This document shows positions 1 to 7,316 of a DNA stretch of 64,000 nt, piece by piece. The notes below the pieces were generated by a model that searched no databases, was not told the origin of the DNA, and saw only the letters and a list, made by a program, of their open reading frames with translations. The first letter of the stretch is position 1. Each line of letters begins with the position of its first letter. The DNA lies in assembly GCA_905233135.1 (NCBI GenBank), contig CAJOCQ010000016.1, positions 1-64,000 of the forward strand, written 5' to 3'. Origin of the DNA: an uncultured Selenomonadaceae bacterium (lineage in GTDB: Bacteria > Bacillota > Negativicutes > Selenomonadales > Selenomonadaceae). The position numbers were made by a program, and so were the translations under genes.

Positions 1-62
1 TGCTCATCGGTTAAATCAGTCGGATATGCTTTTCTGTTTAAGGTATCTTTTTTCATAGCCAT
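1..62 (-). mobile_element. IS5-family transposase, N-terminal part (runs off window)
   Basis: Reading the minus strand from an ATG at 62 gives about 20 residues before the window ends. They include KAYPTDLTDEQ, which matches the conserved N-terminus (DUF4096-type) of IS5-family transposases. A purine-rich GGAAAAAAG stretch just upstream can serve as ribosome binding site. The reading frame lies inside what would otherwise be the middle of a glycosyltransferase gene on the same strand, so the element appears to have inserted there. Only the first residues are visible, so subgroup, completeness and activity cannot be judged. Confidence 0.7.
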
Positions 63-342
63 AGTTTAACTTTTTTCCTTTGTGAATACAACCTCTAACT
101 TTCAAGCGTATAAATTTAAGCCGTTCTACCCCCCCCCTTGTGAATTTTTCGGCGTAAGATTCAACTATTTTTGCGCTGTCATCTTTGGAGCAATCGTCAA
201 CAACAATAACTTCGTAATCTGTAAAAGTCTGCGCCAAAATGCTGTCCAAAAGTTGCCCGATATACTTTTCTGCATTGTACATTGGAATAATTACAGAAAT
301 TGCGGGAATATTTTTTTCAGCCAATTTAAAACTTCCTCTCAA
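16..342 (-). pseudogene. Family 2 glycosyltransferase, truncated after N-terminal domain by IS insertion
   Basis: The first about 75 residues are a typical GT-A nucleotide-sugar-binding start: AISVIIPMYNAEKYIG, then DSILAQTFTDYEVIVVDDCS with the DD metal/nucleotide motif. GT2 enzymes add sugars to cell-surface glycans at the inner face of the membrane. After residue about 83 (FIRLK) the family pattern stops and the rest reads out of frame through the start of an IS5-type transposase. The usual length is 250-350 residues, so this copy should be non-functional. A run of nine C on the plus strand (129-137) lies in the retained coding part. The start at 342 follows a GGAAG-like site. What surface polymer it served is unknown. 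Confidence 0.75.
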
Positions 343-386
343 AAAATTTTTTATGATAATTTAGCATAAGTCAAAAATTTAGGCAA

Positions 387-430
387 CAAAAAAAGCCGCC
401 GAGTTTCGACGGCTGAAAATTTTTTTATCG
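387..430. terminator. Bidirectional rho-independent terminator after pgi
   Basis: A stem AGCCG.CG / CG.CGGCT (394-414) with an AGTTT loop is flanked by an A run on the left and a T run on the right, so it can work on either strand. It sits between the pgi stop and the truncated glycosyltransferase. Confidence 0.8.
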
Positions 431-438
431 CGCAGATT

Positions 439-1905
439 TTATTTTGAGTTTCTGAGTTCTTGAAGTTTCGGACCCATAATTTTTTTATAAGCTTCAACGC
501 CGGGTTGGTTAAAGGCGTCAACGTTAGAAAGTTCGCCTTCATAAGCTACCGACATTGCAAGCATATACATTAATTCGCCGAGATGATATTCATTGAGTTC
601 GGGAAGTGTAAAGCAAGCGTTAAAGCGTTTGTTGGAGCTTAAAGCGTCCGCGTTGGATTGGCGGGCGACTTCCAACGCTTCACTCATTGTGACGCCCGAA
701 ATATCGGCAAGCTTTTTAACTTCGGGGAAAACGTTGGGGATTGTTAAATCATTCGCCCAATTTTGAACTTTGATAAATTGAACGACTTTATCAAGCGCGC
801 CTTCTTGGTGTTGTTGAGTTTGCGAATGCATATCCGTTGTGCCGACTGCAACAAGCGGCGTGCGTCCGTAGCAAACTTCCTTGCCGTCTTTGTCGAATTG
901 CTTGCCGAGTGATTCAGCCAAAAGTTGAATGTACCATTCAGACAAAGATTTTAAATAATCGCCGTAAGGCATCATAACTTCAATATTGCGCCCGTATTTT
1001 TGATAGGCGGCGAATTTCAACGCGGCGTTAAGCATTGCGGGATTTTCAAAAAGATTTTCATTCTTGCAAGCTTCGTCCATATCGCGCGCGCCTTCGAGGA
1101 ATTTTTCAATATCCATACCGATAACGGCGGCAGTAACCAAGCCGACTTCGCAAAATACGCTGAAACGCCCGCCAACGCCGTCGGGAACTGCGAATTGTTG
1201 CCAGCCGTTGTCAACTGCAAGCTGCTTAAGAATGGTTTTCTTTTCCATATTGGGGTCAGTAACTGCAACAATTTCAATTTCGATATTTTCGCACTTTTTG
1301 AGGGCGTCATAGATAACCATAAAGTTACTCATTGTGTCGAGAGTTCCGCCGCTTTTTGAAATGCAGATTAAGCAAATTTTAGTTTTACGGTTTTCGTGAG
1401 TCTGCGTCATTTTGTCAATAAATTTAATGTGGTTGATAATATCGGCAGTCCTGCGCGAGTCAATGTTTTGTCCGCTGAAATAAACACGCGGTAAGCCGTT
1501 GCGTTCTTCTTTAGTTTTTGCGTTCCAAAATTCGCCTGCGAAAATGTCAAACAAAACTTTATTGCCCAAGAAGGAGCCGCCGATACCCAACGAAATTACA
1601 GCGTCGCAATTATTGCGGAGGTGTTCGGTAAATTCGTGGAGGCGTTTGATACTTGCGGGCGAATTGAGGTTAAGTTTGCCGTTTTCTTCGGTAATGTAGG
1701 GAAGTTTGGAAAAATAAACTTTTTCGGGCGTGCCGTCTTTGGAAAGGTGCGCTTTAATGAAGCCGCTTTCGCGCATAACTTTCATTGCTTCGTGAGCCTT
1801 TGCCAAATCGTCTTTGTAGCTGTCGAGGTCAGCTTGAGTAACTTTGCCTTCGCCAAAAAGATTGTCATAATCGAAAGTGAATCCGCTTTTTAAAGTTAAA
1901 GCCAT
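439..1905 (-). CDS. pgi: Glucose-6-phosphate isomerase
   Basis: Interconverts glucose 6-phosphate and fructose 6-phosphate in the cytoplasm. The 488-residue chain has the usual bacterial length and family motifs: VISLGIGGSFLG (sugar-isomerase domain 1), SKSGGTLDT (phosphate-binding loop), GVGGRFSVFCEVG, and QQHQEGALDK near the second domain. The ATG is preceded by GGGAG at a good distance. It is last in a minus-strand series with manB-like, pgm and an FMN reductase, so the group links glycolysis, glycogen and surface-sugar precursors. A snap-back repeat fills the space to the upstream gene. Confidence 0.96.
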   Translation of the reverse strand: MALTLKSGFTFDYDNLFGEGKVTQADLDSYKDDLAKAHEAMKVMRESGFIKAHLSKDGTPEKVYFSKLPYITEENGKLNLNSPASIKRLHEFTEHLRNNCDAVISLGIGGSFLGNKVLFDIFAGEFWNAKTKEERNGLPRVYFSGQNIDSRRTADIINHIKFIDKMTQTHENRKTKICLICISKSGGTLDTMSNFMVIYDALKKCENIEIEIVAVTDPNMEKKTILKQLAVDNGWQQFAVPDGVGGRFSVFCEVGLVTAAVIGMDIEKFLEGARDMDEACKNENLFENPAMLNAALKFAAYQKYGRNIEVMMPYGDYLKSLSEWYIQLLAESLGKQFDKDGKEVCYGRTPLVAVGTTDMHSQTQQHQEGALDKVVQFIKVQNWANDLTIPNVFPEVKKLADISGVTMSEALEVARQSNADALSSNKRFNACFTLPELNEYHLGELMYMLAMSVAYEGELSNVDAFNQPGVEAYKKIMGPKLQELRNSK

Positions 1906-1931
1906 TGTTGAAAATCTCCCTTCGGTCGATT

Positions 1932-2003
1932 TTAGGTGTTAGGCGTTAGGTGTTAGGTGTTAGGAAAATCCCCTAGAACCTAAAACCTAGCACCTAGAAC
2001 CTA
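1932..2003. repeat. Snap-back GGTGTTAGG repeat, copy 1
   Basis: The left arm is a string of GGTGTTAGG/GGCGTTAGG units and the right arm is the complementary string (CCTAGAACC, CCTAGCACC). A short AAAATCCC turn joins them, so the strand can fold on itself over about 60 bases. The right arm overlaps the TAG stop of the neighbouring FMN reductase gene. Related copies are at 4373-4442 and 49794-49850. Confidence 0.75.
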
Positions 2004-2618
2004 TCTAATAAAATGAGTAGCAGTCCAGACTTCCTTTTCAGGCAAGCCGAATTTTTCTTTGCCGAGTTGAATGCTTTTCATTAAGAAAGTCATATTTTTA
2101 GCAAGCGTGCGCATAGTCTGCAAGCCTTCAGCATCTTTTTCAACTTCGCCGGGCGCGAGTCCAAATGCTAAATTCCAATATTGACTTGACGCAATAGGCA
2201 TATTTGAAATAGTAAAATATTTGTTGAGTTCGTCAAAAGTTGCAACTGAACCTGCGCGCCGTGCAACAGCGACGCTTGCACCAACTTTCATTGTCTTATC
2301 AAAAGGCGTGCTGAAAAATAATCTGTCAAGGAATGAAATAAGCGTGCCGTTAGCAGAAGCGTAATAAACGGGCGAGCCGATAACCAAGCCGTCAGCCTCT
2401 TCAAAAAGCGGCGCAGTTTCATTAACAATATCATCAAAAACGCACGCGCCTTTTTCTCTGCACTTGCCGCAAGCAATACAGCCGCGCACAACTTTATTTC
2501 CAACTTGTACAATTTTACTTTCGACGCCTTCCGCCGCAAAAACTTTTACCATTTCGTTAAGCGCAATAGCAGTATTGCCTTTGGCGTGCGGCGAACCGTT
2601 GATTAATAGAACTTTCAT
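2001..2618 (-). CDS. NAD(P)H-dependent FMN reductase / iron-sulfur flavoprotein-like oxidoreductase
   Basis: A 205-residue flavodoxin-fold protein of the NADPH-dependent FMN reductase family. It begins MKVLLINGSPHAKGNT, the FMN phosphate-binding loop, and has the CIACGKCREKGACVF cysteine cluster seen in this group, then GSPVYYASANG for the isoalloxazine region. The ATG at 2618 is chosen because GGGAG lies 8-9 bases upstream; a longer frame from a TTG at 2633 would overlap that site. It probably reduces flavins, quinones or nitro-compounds; the substrate is unknown. It lies between pgm and pgi on the same strand. Confidence 0.85.
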   Translation of the reverse strand: MKVLLINGSPHAKGNTAIALNEMVKVFAAEGVESKIVQVGNKVVRGCIACGKCREKGACVFDDIVNETAPLFEEADGLVIGSPVYYASANGTLISFLDRLFFSTPFDKTMKVGASVAVARRAGSVATFDELNKYFTISNMPIASSQYWNLAFGLAPGEVEKDAEGLQTMRTLAKNMTFLMKSIQLGKEKFGLPEKEVWTATHFIR

Positions 2619-2639
2619 TTTTTGCTCTCCCAAAATTTT

Positions 2640-2662
2640 TAACCTGTCGCGCAGGTTTTATT
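2640..2662. terminator. Small hairpin, possible terminator
   Basis: AACCTG-TCGCG-CAGGTT followed by TTTTATTTT on the plus strand and by A/T-rich sequence on the minus strand. It lies between pgm and the FMN reductase gene. The stem is only six pairs, so the call is weak. Confidence 0.35.
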
Positions 2663-2724
2663 TTAAAAAAGCCCCCCGCCTTAACGAGAGACTTTGCAAT
2701 TTCAAAATCCTGTTGCGAAAAATT

Positions 2725-4338
2725 TTACACAACAGACGCTACAATATCTTGAGCTTCTTTTTGAATTTGTTTGAGGTGATCTGCGCTTACGAAACTTTCA
2801 GCATAAACTTTGCACATATCTTCAGTACCTGAAGGACGCGCGGCGAACCAGCCTTTTTCTGTAACAACTTTCAAGCCGCCGATTGAGGCATTGTTGCCGG
2901 GAGCCTTTGTAAATTTGCCAGTAATAGGCGCACCTGCAAGTGTATCAGCTTTAAGATTTTCGGGCGCAAGTTTGCCGAGCGCGGCTTTTTGTTCGGGAGT
3001 TGCAGGAGTATCTTTACGCGCATAGTAGAAAGTGCCGAATTTGTCAGTAAGTTCTTTATGGTGTTCAGAGGGATTCTTGCCCGTCTTCGCCGTAATTTCG
3101 ACAGCCAACAAGTCCATAATAATACCGTCTTTGTCAGTAGTCCAAACGCTTGCATCTTTGCAGAGGAATGACGCGCCCGCAGATTCTTCGCCGCCAAATC
3201 CCATTGAGCCGTCAAACAAGCCGTCAACAAACCATTTGAAACCGACGGGAACTTCACAAAGTTTACGCCCGATGTCAGCTGCAACTTTATCAATCAATGA
3301 ACTTGATACCAAAGTTTTGCCGACCATAGCGTCTTTGCTCCAGCCGTCACGATGAGTAAACAAATAGCGAATTGCAACCGCCAAATAGTGATTAGGATTC
3401 ATTAAGCCTTGCGGCGTAACGATACCGTGTCTGTCGTAGTCAGTGTCGTTGCCAAATGCAATGTCATATTTATCTTTCAGTGCAATTAAATTCGCCATTG
3501 CAAAGGGCGAAGAGCAGTCCATTCTGATTTTGCCGTCATGGTCGGGCGGCATAAATGAAAATGTGTAGTCAATGTTGGGATTTACTACGCTGATAGGATT
3601 TTTAATTTTGTAAACTTCGTTGATTAAATCCCAATAGAAAATACCGCTGCCGCCGAGCGGGTCCGCGCCGACATTCAAGCCGCTGTTAATAACTGCGTCC
3701 ATATCGATAACGCGGCTTAAAGCGTCAACGTACGGTTTCATATAGTCCATAAAATGTACATTGTCGAGTTTAATTGCACGTTCAAAGGGAATGCGTTTAA
3801 TTTTGTCAACGCCTTCTTTAATTAATTCGTTGGCGCGTTTCTGAAGTTTTGTGGTAGCTTCTGCACTTGCAGGTCCGCCTGTTGTAGGATCGTATTTAAT
3901 ACCGCCGTCAGTAGGGGGATTGTGCGAAGGCGTGATAACGATACCGTCAGCCTTTTTGGCTTCTTTACGTTCGTAATTGTGAGCAAGAATAATTCTTGAA
4001 ACAACGGGCGTAGGAACAGGTTTAAAATCTTCCTGTAAGATAATATCAACGTCATTTGCCGCCAAAACTTCGACGCAGGAACGGAGCGCGGGTTCAGAAA
4101 GGGCGTGCGTATCTGCGCCGATATAAAGCGGTCCTGTTACGCCTTCTGCTTTGCGGTGTTCGGCTATTGCCTGCGCTATTGCCAAAATATGAGTTTCGTT
4201 AAAGCTGTGAAGTCTGGAGCTGCCTCTGTGCCCGGAAGTACCGAAGGCAACGCCTTGAGTTTTATTTTCGGGGTCGGGTGCAAGGGTGTAATAATCGCTG
4301 ATTAATGACGGAAGGTTCACTACGTTTTTCTTCTCCAT
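2725..4338 (-). CDS. pgm: Phosphoglucomutase, alpha-D-glucose phosphate-specific
   Basis: Converts glucose 1-phosphate to glucose 6-phosphate. The 537-residue chain matches the long Pgm type: GTSGHRGSS near the start, active-site serine loop [11 protein letters not shown], metal loop [10 protein letters not shown], sugar loop [10 protein letters not shown] and phosphate loop [12 protein letters not shown] near the end. The ATG at 4338 is preceded by AAGGAGG at 8 bases; an upstream in-frame ATG at 4368 has no such site. It is followed by the FMN reductase and pgi and preceded by a manB-like gene of the same superfamily, giving two distinct hexose-phosphate mutases side by side. Confidence 0.95.
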   Translation of the reverse strand: MEKKNVVNLPSLISDYYTLAPDPENKTQGVAFGTSGHRGSSRLHSFNETHILAIAQAIAEHRKAEGVTGPLYIGADTHALSEPALRSCVEVLAANDVDIILQEDFKPVPTPVVSRIILAHNYERKEAKKADGIVITPSHNPPTDGGIKYDPTTGGPASAEATTKLQKRANELIKEGVDKIKRIPFERAIKLDNVHFMDYMKPYVDALSRVIDMDAVINSGLNVGADPLGGSGIFYWDLINEVYKIKNPISVVNPNIDYTFSFMPPDHDGKIRMDCSSPFAMANLIALKDKYDIAFGNDTDYDRHGIVTPQGLMNPNHYLAVAIRYLFTHRDGWSKDAMVGKTLVSSSLIDKVAADIGRKLCEVPVGFKWFVDGLFDGSMGFGGEESAGASFLCKDASVWTTDKDGIIMDLLAVEITAKTGKNPSEHHKELTDKFGTFYYARKDTPATPEQKAALGKLAPENLKADTLAGAPITGKFTKAPGNNASIGGLKVVTEKGWFAARPSGTEDMCKVYAESFVSADHLKQIQKEAQDIVASVV

Positions 4339-4372
4339 TAAAAAATCCTCCTTAAAATTTTGTTTCACAAAA

Positions 4373-4442
4373 TAGGCGTTAGGTATTAGGCGTTAGGTGT
4401 TAGGAAAAATCCCTAGAACCTAGCACCTAGCACCTAAGACCT
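4373..4442. repeat. Snap-back GGTGTTAGG repeat, copy 2
   Basis: Units GGCGTTAGGTATTAGG on the left and CCTAGAACCTAGCACC on the right are joined by GAAAAATCC, giving a long imperfect hairpin. The right arm overlaps the TAG stop of the manB-like gene (4434-4436), as copy 1 does with its neighbour. Confidence 0.75.
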
Positions 4443-5798
4443 AATAACTGCCAAAAGTTCATCGCGCTTAGTTTCCATTAAAACTTTGTCGCCGCGTGAT
4501 TCAACATTCAACCTGATATAAGGTTCAGTTTCAGAGCCGCGCAAGCTGAAACGCCAATTTTCAAAATCTACGCTTAAGCCGTCAATTTTATTAACCTTGC
4601 CTTTGGGCACGTAAATTTTTTCAACTTTCGCCATAATTTCTTTGACTTTATCGACGCCTGAAACTTTGGTATTAATTTCGCCTGAAACGGGAAAATCTTT
4701 AATTCTGTCAGCCATAATTTCAGAAAGTTTTTTGCCCGATTGGCTCAAAAGTTCCAAAATTAAAAGCCAAGTTATCATACCGCTGTCACAATAATAAAAA
4801 TCTCTGAAGTAATGATGAGACGCCATTTCGCCGCCGTAAATTGCATTTTGTTCGCGCAGGACTGCCTTCATATAGGTATGCCCCGAACGGCTGATAATGT
4901 ATTTGCCGCCTAATTTTTCCACAATATCAACAGTTGCCAAAAGTGCGCGCGGTTCACAAACAATTTTTGCGCCGGGATTTTTTTTCAAAAAAGCTTCAGC
5001 TAACAAGCTTACCATATAACAGCCTTCAATGAAATTTCCCTGTTCGTCGAACAAAAAGCACCTGTCAAAATCGCCGTCAAATGCAATTCCGCAATCTGCA
5101 CCGTGTTCAATAACCGCGTTTGCAGTAGCTGCGCGAGAATCCTTTAAAAGCGGATTGGGGACGCCGTTGGGGAAAAAGCCGTTTGTATTGTTGAAAATTT
5201 TTACAATGTCGAACGGCAAAAATTTTTCAAGTTCATTGATAACGGGACCCGCCGCGCCGTTGCCTGTATTAATTACAACTTTGAAGGGCTTAAACTTTTT
5301 AACGTCAACGTAGCTTAACAATTTTTTTATGTAATCGTGGAAAATGTCAATTTTGTAAACGGAGCCTGTAGCCTTGCGAAACGCCCAATTAAAATTTTCA
5401 TCTTCGACGGCGTTTTTAATGTCAAGCAAGCCTGTTTGCGGCGCAACGGGTAAAACGCCTTTCTTGACAAATTTTAAGCCGTTGTACTCTTTGGGATTAT
5501 GAGAGGCGGTTATCATAATTCCGCCGTCAAAATCTTTTGCGCCCGTTGCAAAGTAAATCATTTCAGTGCCGCATTGCCCAATATCGTAAACATCGCAACC
5601 CGCCTCCGTTAAACCGCGCGTTAAAGCGTCGGCAAGCGTCGGACCTGTCAAGCGTATATCATGCCCTATGGCAACTTTTTTGGCGTCGAAAAGTTTTGGA
5701 AAAACCCTGCCTACCCTGTACGCCAATTCTTGATTGACACTTTCGGGGTAAATCCCGCGAATATCGTACGCGCCAAATCCTATTGTGTTAATTGCCAT
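4434..5798 (-). CDS. manB: Phosphomannomutase/phosphoglucomutase
   Basis: A 454-residue alpha-D-phosphohexomutase of the PMM/PGM type. Motifs in order are GAYDIRGIYPE at the N-terminus, active-site serine loop TASHNPKEYNG (about residues 97-107), metal-binding loop DGDFDRC, sugar-specificity loop GGEMASHHYF (the GEMSxH pattern of PMM/PGM enzymes) and phosphate loop RGSETEPYIR. It supplies mannose 1-phosphate or glucose 1-phosphate for surface glycans. It heads the minus-strand group with pgm and pgi. The gene symbol is by analogy; substrate preference cannot be read from the sequence. Confidence 0.88.
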   Translation of the reverse strand: MAINTIGFGAYDIRGIYPESVNQELAYRVGRVFPKLFDAKKVAIGHDIRLTGPTLADALTRGLTEAGCDVYDIGQCGTEMIYFATGAKDFDGGIMITASHNPKEYNGLKFVKKGVLPVAPQTGLLDIKNAVEDENFNWAFRKATGSVYKIDIFHDYIKKLLSYVDVKKFKPFKVVINTGNGAAGPVINELEKFLPFDIVKIFNNTNGFFPNGVPNPLLKDSRAATANAVIEHGADCGIAFDGDFDRCFLFDEQGNFIEGCYMVSLLAEAFLKKNPGAKIVCEPRALLATVDIVEKLGGKYIISRSGHTYMKAVLREQNAIYGGEMASHHYFRDFYYCDSGMITWLLILELLSQSGKKLSEIMADRIKDFPVSGEINTKVSGVDKVKEIMAKVEKIYVPKGKVNKIDGLSVDFENWRFSLRGSETEPYIRLNVESRGDKVLMETKRDELLAVIRS

Positions 5799-5894
5799 AT
5801 CTTACACGCTCCTATAGTTTTTAAATTTTATTCTGCGTTGCAAAGAAATTTCCTGTTAAATTTGCAGAAAATTTTAATGAATTTTGAATGAATT

Positions 5895-5923
5895 TTGACT
5901 TTGCAAAAAGTATTTTGTAGAAT
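5895..5923 (+). promoter_or_regulatory. Sigma-70-type promoter for the DUF488 pair
   Basis: TTGACT (5895-5900), a 17-base spacer and TAGAAT (5918-5923). It stands 28 bases before the ATG of the DUF488 gene, which has GAGGTG as ribosome binding site. Confidence 0.65.
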
Positions 5924-5950
5924 TGAAAAAAATCTGCGCGAGGTGATTTT

Positions 5951-6418
5951 ATGACTAAAAAAAATTCCACGCCCGCCAAAATTTTTACAATCGGCTTTAC
6001 GAAAAAGAGCGCGGAAAATTTTTTTGAAATTTTGGCACTGTACAAAATAACAGAATTAATCGACGTGCGCCTATACAACAACACGCAACTTGCAGGCTTC
6101 GCTAAAGCTAACGATTTAAAATTTTTTCTAAACAGAATTGCAAGAATAGAATATCGCCACGATTTACAATTCACGCCGACGAAGGAGCTTTTTAAAAATT
6201 ATCAAGACAAATTGATAACTTGGGAAGATTACGTTGCAGAATTTGAAAAGATAATGCAGGCGCGGCGAATTGTCCCGCACATTTTGACAAATTATTCTGA
6301 TTCGCCCGAAGTCAGATATTGTTTGCTTTGTACGGAAGTCAGCGCGGCGAATTGTCATCGGCGGTTGGTTGCAGAAAAATTCGCCGAAGTTTTCGGAATG
6401 GAGATTGTACACCTTTGA
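5951..6418 (+). CDS. DUF488 family protein
   Basis: A 155-residue protein with the family pattern: IFTIGFTKKSAENFF at the start, ELIDVRLYNNTQLAGF, and the C-terminal cysteine pair in LLCTEVSAANCHRRL. The DUF488 fold is cytoplasmic and its biochemical role is unsettled. Members often sit next to restriction or stress genes. The stop TGA overlaps the TTG start of the next gene, so the two are translationally coupled. The promoter at 5895 and the GAGGTG site support the ATG at 5951. Confidence 0.85.
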   Translation: MTKKNSTPAKIFTIGFTKKSAENFFEILALYKITELIDVRLYNNTQLAGFAKANDLKFFLNRIARIEYRHDLQFTPTKELFKNYQDKLITWEDYVAEFEKIMQARRIVPHILTNYSDSPEVRYCLLCTEVSAANCHRRLVAEKFAEVFGMEIVHL

Positions 6419-7056
6419 AAAAAATTCTTGTGATTCTCGCCAAAAGTTTAAAGTACGGAAATTATTGCGTGGCGGGGATTGAACTTTCAACCAATAAATG
6501 GATTCGCCCAATTTCTTACGATAAAGAAATTGAGGACGCCGTAACCGCCGCCGAATTAACTTACGCAGATAACACTGAAGCGCAAATTCTCGACGTTGCA
6601 GAAATTGATTTTGAAGATACGCCCGCTGAAAATCCTGTTCAGCCCGAAAATTTTTTCTTCAAAGGCACGTGGAAAAAATTGGCGCACTGGAATTTAAATG
6701 ACTTTGAAAAATTTTGCGGCTACGATAACGCAGATTTTATTTTTTATGACACTTCGCGCAGGTTGGAACTTTCGACGCTTACAGAAAAAAATAAATCGTT
6801 GCTGATTCTGCCGATTGAAAATTTGTCGGTAAGTACAGAATTTCGCAACGAAGAAATTAAATTTTACGCCAATTTCAGTTACGGCGGCGCAAATTATGAG
6901 CGTTTCGGCGTAGGAGATATTTTTTTGAGAGAAAAATTTGCCGACAAGCCGCGCGGCAATTTTTTTGTTTCAAAAAAAGCCGTTGCAACTTTCAGCTTAA
7001 CCAATCCCTACAAAGATAACCGCTGCTATAAAATGTTGGCGCATTTGTTTTTGTAA
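6415..7056 (+). CDS. Dual OB-fold domain protein
   Basis: A 213-residue protein that begins with a TTG overlapping the stop of the DUF488 gene (TTGA). The N-terminal stretch LKKILVILAKSLKYGNYCVAGIEL followed by WIRPIS is typical of proteins annotated as dual-OB-domain containing. A longer frame back to 6319 only overlaps the DUF488 gene in another frame and has no ribosome site. No catalytic residues are evident; OB folds bind nucleic acids or ligands. The tight coupling with DUF488 suggests a joint role, possibly in nucleic-acid handling or defence, which is inference. Confidence 0.65.
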   Translation: MKKILVILAKSLKYGNYCVAGIELSTNKWIRPISYDKEIEDAVTAAELTYADNTEAQILDVAEIDFEDTPAENPVQPENFFFKGTWKKLAHWNLNDFEKFCGYDNADFIFYDTSRRLELSTLTEKNKSLLILPIENLSVSTEFRNEEIKFYANFSYGGANYERFGVGDIFLREKFADKPRGNFFVSKKAVATFSLTNPYKDNRCYKMLAHLFL

Positions 7057-7117
7057 AAACCTCGCACAATGTTGGGATTCCAAGTATTAGGAAATTGAAA
7101 ATAGCGTCTGTAATATC

Positions 7118-7290
7118 CGCCCGTCACTAAAGCCGCAGCTTGCGGTAATGCTGATGCGTAGGAAAAAGTAGAGGCCCCAAAGGGGGCCACCAGTTATTAA
7201 GAGCGTACAGAAACCGAGCGGCACTGACGGGCGGTAAAGTTTTTCTTTCTTTGGTACTTTCTTGCTTTTTTCAAAAAGAAAGAAAGTACT
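7118..7290 (+). repeat. Modular structured intergenic repeat, copy A
   Basis: This 260-base gap has no gene. Closing stem CGCCCGTC (7118) / GACGGGCG (7226-7233); inner stem GCCGC / GCGGC; hairpin GGCCCC-AAAG-GGGGCC; then a T-rich/A-rich hairpin (GTACTTTCTT ... AAGAAAGTAC) ending near 7289. The core is nearly identical to copies B, D and E. Confidence 0.85.
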
Positions 7291-7316
7291 TAAAAAAATT
7301 ATTTTAATAAAAAAAT

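Noticed and set aside
351-542. Open frame of 63 codons on the minus strand
   Set aside because: It overlaps the 3' end of pgi in another frame and crosses the terminator; no family resemblance.
7118-7290. Repeat copies as a CRISPR array
   Set aside because: Copies are dispersed over 54 kb, about 130-280 bp long and not separated by regular spacers; no cas gene is present.
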